Positions 32,778-43,308 of a DNA stretch of 64,000 bases are shown piece by piece. The translations under genes were made by a program, and so were the position numbers. Positions within the stretch are counted from its first letter, which is position 1. Every line of letters starts with the position of its first letter. The DNA is taken from assembly GCF_905171775.1 (NCBI RefSeq), contig NC_053489.1, positions 329,688,089 through 329,752,088 of the forward strand. The letters run 5' to 3'. The notes under the pieces are model-generated. The model was not told the DNA's origin. It saw only the letters and a program-made list of their open reading frames with translations, and did no database searches. This DNA comes from Rana temporaria (lineage: Eukaryota; Chordata; Amphibia; Anura; Ranidae).

Positions 32778-33131
32778 CTATGAGTTAGCTGGAAGTTATG
32801 AAACATGCTAAACTTTCAAACTTATTTCCACAGTTAAAGCCTAATGAGTAGTAAGGCATTTACGACCGGGGTCTGCGGATTCTCTGAGGTGAGAGGGCGA
32901 CAGTTTTACGACAGGCCAGGAACCCTGCCAGGAGACATTAAGAAACCTAGTTTGGCTCGGTTTCTCGGAGGAGATAACTCTTTTGAAGTAGAACGCCTAT
33001 GAATTCCTGAGAATAAGGGAGGGAGGGAGTGAGTTCATTTCCACTGTTTATACTGTTTAATAATATGTCATGGCCGCTTTATGGTTGTTACACAACAGCT
33101 AGTTGCATGTCCAGCGTGCAATATCGTTACA

Positions 33132-33800
33132 CCACCAGCCACAGAATACAAAGTTGTTTGCTGTCAGGTGAACGCCTGTGGCCGTGGGCACATTTTTTGG
33201 GCCCGTACTGGCGGACACTTACTTCTGTATCCGTGAATGCCTAATGTACCACCAGCCACAGAATACAAAGTTGTTTCCTGTCAGGTGAACGCCTGTGGGC
33301 TAATTTTTGGGGATTGTAATGGGCGGCACTTACTTCTGTATCCGGTGAATGCCTAATGTACCACCAGCCACAGAATACAAAGTTGTTTGCTGTTAGGTGA
33401 ACGCCTGTGGCCGTGGGCTAATTTTTTGGGGCCTGTACTGGCCGGCACTTACTTCTGTATCCGGTGAATGCCTAAAGTACCACCAGCCACAGAATACAAA
33501 GTTGTTTGCTGTCAGGTGAACGCCTGTGGGCTAATTTTTGGGGCCTGTAATGGCCGACACTTACTTCTGTAACTGGTGAATGCCTATTGTACCACCAGCC
33601 ACAGAATACAAAGTTGTTTGCTGTCAGGAGAACGCCTGTCGGCTGATTTTTTGGGGCTTGTAATGGCCGACACTTACTTCTGTATCCGGTGAATAGCTTA
33701 TTGTACCTCCAGCCACAGAATACAAAGTTGTTTGCTGTCAGGTGAACGCCTGTTGGCTAATTTTTGGGGCCTGTAATGGCCGGCATTTACTTATGTATCC
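33132..33800 (+). repeat. hAT-2 tandem array, second part
   Basis: Nearly six units of 112-119 bp starting near 33132, 33249, 33361, 33480, 33592 and 33707, each with CCACCAGCCACAGAATACA and CACTTACTTCTGTATCCGG. Continues the array at 25076-25240. Confidence 0.9.
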
Positions 33801-34021
33801 ATTTTTTCACTTAATACTTCTGGTAGGTCAGTTTCCATGTTGTGGGACTATTTTTGTACAGCTAGTAAGTATTTTGTGGCTGCAAATATGACCTGCAGGT
33901 TTTTAATATTCGCCTGCCATTAAAGTCAATGGGGCCCGCCGCGAACTTGTGGTTCGCGGACATTTGCGAAAGTTCACGGTTAGCGTTTGCGAACCGTTCC
34001 GTCAGATGTTCATCCGTCACT
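33801..34021 (+). repeat. hAT-2 3' terminal region
   Basis: Includes inverted words TTCGC/GCGAA (CGCGAACTTGTGGTTCGCGG) and ends TCATCCGTCACTA. The end is shared in style with hAT-1 at 7601 (TGTACATCACTA). The next base begins L1-like coding DNA. Confidence 0.7.
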
Positions 34022-35300
34022 AGTCCCATAGTACTAGGGAATAGGAAAGTGTGGGGGCCATGATAGCAGGTCTGGATTTAGCGGGACACCAGAGAATATA
34101 ATCCAGGGTGTATTGGGGGATCGCTTGTCTCTCCATGTGTAACCAGTCAGGGTGTGCTATTTTAGAATATATCATGGAGAGTTGAGATAGCTGTGCTGCC
34201 TGATGATACCAGAGAAGGTTGAGTAAACCCACCCCTCCCTGATCTCTATGCCTATACAGGGTCCCTTTGGCTATTATGTGCCCCTTCACTCCCCAAAAAA
34301 ATGATTTTAGATTGGAACTTCTTGAGGTGGTCCTTGTGAATTGGGATAGGTAGCGACCTAAATAGGTAGAGCATGCGTGGCAGTAGGATAATTTTTTACG
34401 GAATTGACTCTTCCCAGCCAGGAAAGGCTCAGTTTATCCCAGTGCAAGAGATCTTCCTCTAATTTGCGAAAAATTGGGGGGAAATTTGCGGCATATAGTT
34501 TGTCTATGGATGCAGTGAGGTTAATCTCTAGATAGGGGATCACCGTTTCTTTCCAACTGAACCTAAAGTTGTCTTTAAAGCGAAGGTTCACCCAAAAGTG
34601 AACCTCTGCTTTTTGGGAACCCTCCCCCCTCCGGTGTCACATTTGGCACCTTTCAGGGGGGAGGGGGTGCAGATACCTGTATAATACAGGTATTTGCACC
34701 ACTTCAGGGTATAGACTCCCACGGTAGTCCCGCCCCTTTGTTTCACCCCCCGCTGTATTCTGGGAAACACACGGCTCTCAGAACAGAGCGGGGACCAGTG
34801 AGGACTCGCACTTGAGCAGTAGGGAACCGGGCAGTGAAGCCACAGTGCTTCACTTCCTGATTCCCTTACCGAGGATGTCAGCGGGGGAAGCCGAGAGCCG
34901 AGCGGTTGCTCGCCCTCGGCTGCCGACATCACGGGTGACCTGGACAGGTAACTGTCCATTTTTTAAAAGTCAGCAGCTGCAGTATTTGTAGCTGCTGGCT
35001 TTACAAAAAAAAATTCATGTGAATCCCCGCTTTAAGCTGTGCCACCAGCTTTACTGGCAGGTTGATATTGAGTGCTAGGGATTTCTAATAGTTAACCTTG
35101 AGTCCAGATACTCTGTCAAAGTCATCGAGTACCCTGCATATATTTGGTAACGATGTAAGAGGTGAGGTGATAAAGAGTAATATATCATCTGAAAATAAAG
35201 CACATTTGTGGGTTTGTGGCCCGCATCGTACGCCATGTGTATCAGGGTTGTCTCTGATGGCGATGGCTAGGGTTTCAATGATGGGTGAAATATTCACGCT
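34022..35300 (-). pseudogene. L1-3 ORF2 fragment, minus-strand part
   Basis: Minus-strand L1-clade ORF2 from the RT motif region onward: IIETLAIAIRDNPDTHGVRC and ALFSDDILLF (active-site FADD replaced by FSDD) at 35.15-35.29 kb, then the thumb-like region (YLEINLTASIDKLY, LSWLGRVNSVK) at 34.4-34.55 kb and QGGVGLLNLLWYHQAAQLS at 34.2 kb. It is split by a TTAA MITE at 34575-35035 and cut at 34021 by hAT-2. Same family as L1-2. Confidence 0.82.
34575..35035. mobile_element. TTAA-flanked MITE inside L1-3
   Basis: TTAA at 34575-34578 and 35032-35035; ends AAGCGAAGGTTCACCC and, in reverse complement, AAGCGGGGATTCACATG are inverted repeats. GC-rich interior, no frame. L1-3 coding resumes on both sides. 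Confidence 0.8.
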
Positions 35301-36034
35301 CAGTTTAAATTATATCAAGCAGCAGATGAACACTATCTGCTGGTCTTTCATGTTCCTGATCTTACAAAAATCGGTCTTTGGCCAATCCTTTTTGTGTTCA
35401 AATATTTTTATTGAAAAAGTTTGCAAATTATACATAAAAGTACCATAAGTCCATATCAATAACGAACAATAAATAGCCTTATCCATAAGAACATCAGCTA
35501 AAAGTTACAGGCAAACCTATCCATAATGACAGAAATTCCCGTACAACCCTCCCCCCGAGCCCCAAGAGGGAACACACTGCCCCGGGGGTGGGCGGTTTAG
35601 AAACCTCCCAAATGCACAATTAGCCCACTTAGACCAACATAGCTAAGGATAGGATTATCATATTGAGCATAGCTCCGGATTGAGACTAGCTCAAGGAGGA
35701 CTTAAGGGTCAACAAAACATATGGGTCAAAGGAGATTAGTGTGACCAAAAAAAAAAAAAAAAACTGTCAATGACCTTGAAAAATGTATCACAAACTCTTA
35801 TTGCAGAAGAGAAAAATTAGAAACGTATGTAATTAAATGATTAGATCGGAATAGACCCTCTCGGGCCTGGGCTGTAACTTTAAACAACTTGTAGAGACCT
35901 TTACAGTGGAGAAAAAAAAAGGAATAGAAAGAGATAGGGGGAATCAGAGCAGGGAGGAGAAGACAGTAGATCAAGAAGCAGAAAGCACACGGAAGGCCTC
36001 GCACATCGCAGATTCCAAGAGCACGAGAAAGGGA

Positions 36035-39000
36035 TCAGAGGGGGACTCCCACATATGTTGCCCAAGGTTCCCAGATAAGCTTGAAGCTATCAACTGAATT
36101 GAGGATTACGTTGGAAATCCTCTCGTTTGACATCATCCACGAGATTTTTCTCTTGGCCATTAGAATAGAGACCGACGGGGATTTCCAAGCCTTGGTGATA
36201 GTCATCTTTGCCCCTAATAAAATAAAAAATATCAACGCCTGCAAGCTTTTGGGAATTTTGGGGACAGGGCTGTTAATTAAGGCAATTGCAGGATCAAAAG
36301 CCACCCCTATACCTGTGACCTTTCTAATAAGATGGAAAATTTTGTGCCAGAATGATCGGATCATGGGGCATTCCCATAATATGTGAAGGAATGAACCAGA
36401 AAGTCCACAACCCCTAAAACACAGAGGGGAGGATTGCGGATAAAATTTAGCAATACGGGTGGGAACTAAGTACCAACGGGTCATGACCTTGAGGCACGCT
36501 TCGGTAAGTGACACATTCAGAATGCCTTTATAGGAACGAGCCAGATTAGAATGCCAACGTTCCAACGACCAATCGAGATCAAGGTCACGTTCCCAGTTTT
36601 TCATGTAAAGTGCTTTCTCCAGAGGCTCGGCTAAAGCTGAATAAATTAAAGATATACCCCCCCTTGTGTCCATGGCTGAGGAGCACCACTGCTCATATGG
36701 AGTCACAGAAGGCTGATCCGTACAGGTCCTCTTAATCTGGTGTAAAAAGTGGGATATTTGAAAAAATCGAAATTTCTCAGATGAGGGCATTTTTAGTCTA
36801 GAGGAGCAATAACCTAATGTGAGGGGCCCGTCCGAATTAAAAAAGTGCCCAATCCTATATAAGCCTTTGTCAAGCCACCATTTGAAGGCTGTAATGTCTA
36901 AACCGGGTGGGAATCGGGGATTGTGGAAGATATGTGCAAGAGGGTGCCAATGAGATACCACTGATGATAGTTTATGTAATGAGTCACAAAGAGACATAGA
37001 GTGGGACAAAGTAGGAGCCAAAATCGGTGGTCGGTTCCTCGGATGGGACCATAACAGGAAATCTAGAGTAAATCCCGGGGTCGCTGCTCTTTCCATGAAG
37101 ACCCAATCTGGCTTGGGACCTTTAAGGTAAATTATAAAAAACTGACTAAGTTGGGCAGCACGGTAGTACCACCACAGATTTGGAAGACCGAGGCCCCCCT
37201 TCAGCCTAGGCCTAAAAAGCACTGATTTAGAAAGGCGGTTCCCCTTTTTCTCCCAGATGAATTTAGTTATGGCAGTTTGAAGAGAATCTATATATGTGAT
37301 TTAGTGACCGGGATGGGAAGGGAGCGGAAAAGATAAAAAATCTTGGGTAGGAGGGTCATCTTAACCGCATTTACACGGCCAAGCCACAAAAGATTATATA
37401 GGGACCATTGACGCAGATCATCCATTAATTTTTTAACCATGGGTGGATAATTATATTTGTGGAGAAGCTCAACCTGTGAGGTTAGGTTAATACCTAAATA
37501 AGGAATAGAATTAGAGTTCCAGGAGAATGGGAAGTTGCTCTTCAAGCGATCTACGTGTGATTGAGGGAGAGATACATTAAGTGCCACCGATTTAGACATG
37601 TTAATTCTCAGACCCGATATGCCACCGAATTCATTAAGGAGGTTTATTACGTTAGGGGTCGAAGTGAGTGGAGCTGTGAGAAAGAGGAGGATGTCGTCCG
37701 CAAACAAGGCACATTTATGTGTCGATTGTCCACAGCGAACCCCTTGTATGTCAGGGTGATTTCTGATCGCGATGGCCAAAGTTTCTATGGACACCGCGAA
37801 AAGAAGGGGAGAGAGGGGGCAACCCTGTCTCGTTCCCTTTCTGATGGGGAATTGTGCCGAAAAGTGACCTTGGAATCTAACCTGTGCTCTCGGTTGGGAA
37901 TAAAGTGCTTCCAATATTTTGATAAAGTAAGGCCCGAAACCCCACCGATGAAGCAACTCAAAAAGGTATGGCCATTCAACCGTATCGAATGCCTTTTGCA
38001 GATCAATAGACAGCAGGTAGCCCTCTTGGGGGGACCCTCCATCCCAGCCTGACCTCATAAGGGAAATAACATCCACTGCCCTCCGTATCTGGTCCGGTCC
38101 CTGTCTTCCCGGGATGAAACCCACCTGATCCCTAGCAATGTAAGAGCCAATAAAGGAAGCCAGTCTATTGGCCAGGGCTTTTGTCATTATCTTCATATCG
38201 TTATTAACGAGATTGGCCTATAATTGCTCACTTCACTAGGGTCCTTCCCCGGTTTGGGAATGACCGATATGAACGCTAAGTTTGCTGAGGGATCTGATAA
38301 TGGATCTTTACGCATGGAATTGAAGAACCGAACCAGATAGGGAACCAGAATCTCGGAAAAAGTCTTGTAGTAATGGTTTGAGAAACCGTCAGGTCCTGGG
38401 GCCGTATCAGTCTTAAGATCTTTAATAACATCCCGAATTTCTGCTAATTGGAATGGTGAGTCTAGGATAGAGCGATGGGAATCAGAAAGTCTGGGGAGAG
38501 GGACTTTCCCCAAGAAGGTGTCAAGGTCTGTTTGGGAATGTCGTGCATCGGAGGAGTATAGGGTTGAGTAGAATGATTGGAAGGCCGTTAGAATCTTTTT
38601 GGGGTTTTGGGTCAGGTGCCCGTTCGAAGCCCGAATCTTGGGAATCGCATATGACCGTACTTTAGGTGAAAGTTTAGCTGCTAACTGTGGCCCGAACTTA
38701 TTCACTCGCATATAATATTTACTATTCTGCCATAATAGGTGTTTGTCCGCCGAGGAAGTGAGAGCCAAGTTGAGCGCCAGTCCGGCAGAATCAAGCTTGG
38801 CAAGGGAAGCCCGGGAGGGGTTCTGCTTGTGGGATTTACTTAACAATTCAAATTCTTTCTCAAGTTTCAGTATGTCTATCTGACGTTCCCGTTTCAATTT
38901 TGACGAAAGCTGTATGATCTTACCCCGGATTACCGCCTTGTGAGCTCCCCATAGGGAACTAGGAGAAGTATCAGTGTTATCATTGTTCTCAAAATATTCC

Positions 39001-39838
39001 CGAATCTCCTTCTCCAACATGGTACAATGAACCGTGTTAGAGAGAATTGATGCGTTAAGGCGCCACGGGCGAAACCCGGGGGGAGAAATCACATTAGCTA
39101 GTTTAACGAGCACCAAAGAGTGGTCCGACCACGGAACATCAGAAATAGATGCGGAAGACGCATTATTGACCTCAGGGGCATGTAAAAAAATGTGATAAAT
39201 TCTCGCGTAAGTTTTGTGAGGAGCCGAGTAATGCGTATAGTCTTTCACCGCAGGATTAAGTTCCCTCCAAATGTCCACGAGACCCAATGAATGCAGAAGA
39301 CAGGCAATTTGAAGGCTATGTTTAGGAGGTCTTTTAAGGTGTGGGATCCCAGCTGCTGATTTGTTAAGGATATTGTCAAAGGTGACATTAGAATCACCAC
39401 CCAAAATTACCCTTCCCTCAAAATGCGGCGCCAAAGTGGTAAATAATTTGGAGAAAAAGTAATTTTGCCCAGTGTTGGGAGCGTAATAAGAGACTATAGT
39501 GTGGACCATACCTTCTATCGAACCTTTAACAAGAATATAACGTCCGCCCTTATCTGTGATAGTCAAAGAGTGTACGAAATGGGTCTTTTTGGAAAAAAGA
39601 ATAGCTACCCCCCTCTTTTTAGATTCAGCATTCGCCAAAAAAAAAGATGGGGTATCCACGGTGTAGAAAAGGGGGGTTATACGTGATGGGGGAAATGGGT
39701 CTCCTGGAGTAGGACTACATCTAGGCCCCTGGAGTGGTAACTCTGAAACGCCTTGCGCCTTTTAAGTGGGGAGTTTAGACCTTGTGCATTATGTGAGGCT
39801 ATCCTAAGTGCAGCCTGTCTGGGGGGTGTGTCAGCCAT
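36035..39838 (-). pseudogene. L1-2 ORF2 (endonuclease-RT), broken
   Basis: Start at about 39838 (MADTPPRQAALRIASHNAQG). The APE-type endonuclease begins LRIASHNAQGLNSPLKRR and continues with LLQETHF, SYYAPNTGQNYF, ILGGDSN and SDHSLVLVKL (39.1-39.8 kb). The RT has TAPGPDGFSNHYYKTF, YRPISLI, FIPGRQGPDQIRR, AFDTVEWPYLF, GTRQGCPLSPLLFAVSIETL and ALFADDILLF (38.4-37.7 kb). The C-terminal region holds a Cys-rich motif (CFRGCGLSGSFLHILWECP near 36400). Frame changes near 39640, 38195 and 37250 inactivate it. It would nick target DNA and copy RNA by target-primed reverse transcription if intact. Confidence 0.9.
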
Positions 39839-40667
39839 GGACCAAAGAGGGTGTGTGCGAGCATACTGGAGAAAGGCTTACCGTGACCCATGAAAGACCA
39901 GGACCAAGCAATGAGGAGTCAAGTGGAAGTCGTGCGTCAATCCTTACCAGTGTAGAGGCCCTCCTTGTGAACTCCTGAGGAATGAAAAGGAAACAAAAAG
40001 AGAAATATGAGACACATAGAGCAGACATTAGAGTTAGGAAGAAAGAAAAGAGAGAGGAGAAAGAGAACTAGATAAAAAATGCTTAGTAGAAAAATATAGG
40101 CAGGACTGGCCGACCAAGTCCTGAATTCGAGTCCCAACCAAGGTTGGACTCTGTATAGTGACAACCCCGATAGGGGTTGTATACCTGCAGTAGCAAGAAG
40201 AGCAATCTCTAACCTGTCACCGCAGAGGGAGTGGCGTGCGAGACCGCCCCAGCCTAGAGGCCAACAGAAAAACAGTGAAATCTAGGCCGGGAGGTCTCCA
40301 GGCCATAGGCCTAGAGAAAAGCTTCCAAAAGAGAAAAACAAATAAAAACATTTTTAGACCATCAATGAAGGTTAAAACAAAAACAATATCAATATTAATA
40401 TGGCAGACAGGCAAACATTTGTGTACAAGGCAAGACCTGACCCCATAAACCCCAAAAGGGGAACAGGGACTAAAAAGAAACAAAAAATTTGGACTAAACT
40501 TAGTGAAAAAAACTATGCCTGCAAAATGAAAGTACTAAAGTCAACTTAAGTAGCATGAACTTGTTGGGTATAGACAGCAGTACTACACCGGCCGGAAACA
40601 CTGCATCCGAGCAAGGGAGAGTTATGCATCAAGAGAGAACAAAAAAAAGAAATTCCAGGAAATACAG
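39839..40667 (-). other. L1-2 inter-ORF spacer
   Basis: Non-coding spacer between ORF1 and ORF2. I see no frame of L1 origin and no recognisable promoter. Confidence 0.6.
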
Positions 40668-41840
40668 TCATCTTGGGGGACGAGATTCTCTGGACCTCTT
40701 TGGTGGCTGCTTATTCCACAACGGGGAAACGGGACTGCCAGTGGGAGGCCTTTTAGATGAACCGGGATGGAGAGAGGCTTCTTGAGGGATCAGTTCTTGA
40801 TTGATAAACCCAAGACGTAGCAGTAGTTGTTCACCATCTCTGAAGTTTGCGAAGCTATAAGGTTTATCCTTATAATCAAACTGGAGGCGAAATGGAAAGG
40901 ACCACCTGTATTTGATGGATTTCTGCAAAAGGACCCCTAAGAGGGGCTTCAGGGATCTCCTCTTCTGTATAGTGGCTGGGGATATATCAGCAAATAATTG
41001 TACCTTATTCCCCTGAACATTAAGGTCATCATTATTACGGGATCTCCTCATGACCTCTTCCTTTACACTATAGTAGTGGGGCTTAACCACCACATCCCTC
41101 GGGAGTCCATCTTGGCGAGGAGGTTGTAGAGCTCTGTGGGCCCTGTCCAATTCGAGTTCATGATCAGGAATGTCTGGGATAATGGTTTTAATGAATGATT
41201 TCACCGTCTCAGGGATATTAACCACCCCTTCGGGGATGCCCCTTATGCAAAAGTTATATCTCCTGTTGCGATTCTCCAAATCGTACATTTTGGCAAGCGC
41301 TAGTTCAAGTTGGTCCTGCAGTGACTGTATACAGTTGGTATTTTGGTTGGTACGTGCTGCGGTATTGTCTACCGCCTGCTCAATGGCTTCCATGCGGGCT
41401 CCTATGTTCTGCAGGTCAGCTTTAATAGAGGATGTGATTTGTACTGCAGTCTGTGTTAACCCCACTGCCAGCATGTCAGAAAAACAGTTCAAAAGCTGAG
41501 CCATATCAGCTTGAGGGGGTTGGGGCATAGGAGATGGTGTTTGGAGGCAAGCCTGACTCATGGGGTATTGTAACATGGGGGTACCCATAATGTCTGCCAT
41601 AGTGCGCTTGATTAGCGATTCCGTGGAGGCTGGGGAGACCACGATGGGGGGATCAGTACTCACAGGAGTTGCCAGCAAGGGTTGAGTGTGCTGGATCGGG
41701 GACGAGGGGTCCGCAATAGACTCTGTGTCCGCTGTGTCTCCACGAGGAGGCGCCGCGGCCACCATCTTGAGGCCTGAGGGAGCTGCTAGGCCGAAGTCCA
41801 GTTGACGGCTGAATCCCCGCTTTTCACTGCCCCCAGACAT
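40668..41840 (-). CDS. L1-2 ORF1 RNA-binding protein
   Basis: An open frame of about 390 codons from ATG 41840 (MSGGSEKRGFSR). A disordered Pro/Ser-rich N-terminus is followed by a coiled coil (about residues 140-200, NIGARMEAIEQAVDNTAART through LEDQLELALAKMYDLENR-like heptads). Then comes the RRM-like L1 ORF1 domain (NRRYNFCIRGIPEGV), a helical stretch (DIPDHELELDRAHRAL) and a basic C-terminal region (VVKPHYYSVKEEVMRRSRNN). It forms trimers that bind L1 RNA in known families. It appears uninterrupted. Confidence 0.85.
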   Translation of the reverse strand: MSGGSEKRGFSRQLDFGLAAPSGLKMVAAAPPRGDTADTESIADPSSPIQHTQPLLATPVSTDPPIVVSPASTESLIKRTMADIMGTPMLQYPMSQACLQTPSPMPQPPQADMAQLLNCFSDMLAVGLTQTAVQITSSIKADLQNIGARMEAIEQAVDNTAARTNQNTNCIQSLQDQLELALAKMYDLENRNRRYNFCIRGIPEGVVNIPETVKSFIKTIIPDIPDHELELDRAHRALQPPRQDGLPRDVVVKPHYYSVKEEVMRRSRNNDDLNVQGNKVQLFADISPATIQKRRSLKPLLGVLLQKSIKYRWSFPFRLQFDYKDKPYSFANFRDGEQLLLRLGFINQELIPQEASLHPGSSKRPPTGSPVSPLWNKQPPKRSRESRPPR

Positions 41841-42184
41841 CCAGGGCAATGCTCCTCTCTCACCGCTATCCCCACGGACCTTCCTCCGGTGTAATCTCCC
41901 GAGGAATCGCTAATCGCTTGTCAGCCGCTAAGAGCCTCGATGTGCTGGGGCGGTCCGGAGCTCCCGTTCAGCACGTCTTCACGGAAGTCCCGCGCATGCG
42001 CACTCCCTCCGGCCAATCCTTTTTGAACATAATAGGAGCTCTCTACTCCAATCCGGAGGCGAAAAATCAAAATACAGGGATACTACACAAAACCTTTCCC
42101 AATTCTAAATGGCACGAGACAGGGCTGTCCCTTGTCCCCACTGATTGTTGCCATGGTCATTGAAACCCTAATGGATATAAAGAA

Positions 42185-42437
42185 GGGCAGCACTTTTAAA
42201 ACATGTATCAATATTCCTGTATCAATAAAATGCAGAGAAAACTCCAAAGACATGCTGGTAGGTAAATTGGATCTTGTCCAAAATTGGCCCAGTATATATA
42301 TGTATATCTGTGTGTATGACTGTGTGTCCCAGTGTGTCGAAATCCTACGGGGTAAAATGACCGCACCAGCCAAGCAGACTCTGGCTGGAATAAGCGTGAG
42401 TTGCGCTATACAAGTCATTCATTCATTCAAATGCAAC
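42185..42437 (+). repeat. L2-like LINE or SINE tail
   Basis: Non-coding; includes AAATTGGCCCAGTATATATA and ends GTTGCGCTATACAAGTC followed by (ATTC)n. This is the same tail motif as the L2 element ending near 19330 (GTTGCGCTTTACAAGTC), so it is a 3'-only remnant of that family or a SINE that borrowed its tail. Confidence 0.7.
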
Positions 42438-42539
42438 TACATAAAATTAAATATGCATATATCAATTAATGTGTAAACAAAACGATGTGCCATATAATAA
42501 GATGCAACAATAGAGTGCAATAATAAAAAGTGACTTTCT

Positions 42540-43055
42540 GATGGTAAAACCTCCCTCCCTCCCTCCCATTGTAAACTCTTTTCTGCAATGGCAGTGAGAG
42601 CCAAGTTTAGGGCTGTGCATGCTGCCTCAAGTTTTGCTGCCGAGTCAGAAGAGGTAATTTTTTTATGTTGTTTGCTAAGAGAGGCAAACTCCCTTTCCAG
42701 CCTGTCAATTTCTAGTTTGCGGGCTTTGCATAACCTGGAGGACATTTGGATCAGTTTACCCCTAATTGAGGTTTTATGAGCTGCCCATAGTGATAGGGGA
42801 GATGTTATCGACATCATTGAGTAAGAAATATCCCTGCATGTTTTTTTCGACCTCGCTGACATGGGTGGGATTGCTGAGGATTGAGGCATTTAGTCTCCAG
42901 TTAAATCCTTGTTTCTGTGTAGCTGGTTTATTCATGGTTAGGAGGAGGAAGGAGTGATCCAACCAGGCAGAGTCGCTAATGGTTGCCTTGTGTACTAGCA
43001 GGATGTGATTTTGTAGAATAAAAAAGTGATCTATTCTTGCAATGGTATTGTGAGT
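42540..43055 (-). pseudogene. L1-4 ORF2 fragment (endonuclease end, linker)
   Basis: Minus-strand pieces DHSFLLLTMNKPATQKQGFN, WRLNASILSNPTHV and LSLWAAHKTSIRGKLIQMSS align with the L1-2 segment DHSLVLVKLANV...WRLNASILSNTVHC...SSLWGAHKAVIRGK. Frame changes are present. Both ends are truncated, so it cannot be tied to L1-3 with certainty. Confidence 0.75.
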
Positions 43056-43308
43056 AGAGTTGAGCGGACACCTGGATGTTCGGGTTCGGATCCGAACCCG
43101 GACTTTGAAAAAAATGTTCGGGACCGAACCCGAACCCGGACTTTGACCCGGACCCGAACCCCATTGAAGTCAATGGGGACCCGGACTTTTGACTACAAAA
43201 ATGTCTCTAAAAAACTAAGGGAAAGGGCTGGAGGGCTGCAAATGGCAGCAAAATTTCGGGAAGAGCATGGCAAGTACTCTGGAAATAAATGTGGATAGGG
43301 AAATAACT
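43056..43308. mobile_element. hAT-type end fragment with TTCGGG repeats
   Basis: Starts TAGAGTTGAGCGGACACC and contains alternating GGGTTCGG/CCGAACCC words that fold into hairpins (GTTCGGGTTCGGATCCGAAC). The start resembles the TAGTGA-type hAT ends in the window. No 8-bp duplication seen. Confidence 0.5.

Larger units (their letters stand above)
25241..33131. mobile_element. solo LTR (about 1.38 kb net) with nested insertions
   Basis: Starts TGTGACGAATGCG and ends CGTTACA, flanked by an exact 5-bp duplication CCACC (25236-25240 and 33132-33136) within the hAT-2 tandem unit. After subtracting the MITE at 25644-26380 and the Penelope cluster at 27020-32777 with their duplications, the LTR-like segments (25241-25643, 26384-27019, 32792-33131) total about 1.38 kb. 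No gag or pol is present. The retroelement family is not known to me. Confidence 0.7.
23078..34021 (+). mobile_element. hAT-2 transposon, split by nested insertions
   Basis: Plus-strand hAT copy. Its 5' part is missing, replaced by the gypsy-1 junction at about 23077. The transposase C-terminal two thirds are at 23.08-25.07 kb, followed by a 112-119-bp tandem array, which is split by an LTR insertion at 25241-33131 and resumes to about 33800. The 3' end is at 34021 (GTTCATCCGTCACTA), the mirror of the hAT-1 end. Confidence 0.8.
35395..42010 (-). mobile_element. L1-2, near full-length LINE
   Basis: Exact 15-bp target duplication GGCCAATCCTTTTTG at 35380-35394 and 42011-42025. On the minus strand it runs from a short GC-rich 5' UTR (41841-42010) through ORF1 (40668-41840), an 830-base spacer and ORF2 (36035-39838) to a 3' UTR ending AATAAAAATATTTGAACAC. 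The 6.6-kb length fits an almost complete element. Confidence 0.9.
35301..42180 (+). pseudogene. L1-3, inverted 5' part, split by L1-2
   Basis: The plus strand at 35301-35394 (WSFMFLILQKSVFGQSF) and 42026-42180 (PFPILNGTRQGCPLSPLIVA) reads as the RT part immediately upstream of the minus-strand part at 35300. The original insertion therefore carries its 5' segment inverted, as produced by twin priming. L1-2 (35395-42010) later split this segment. A frame change lies near 42090. Confidence 0.75.
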
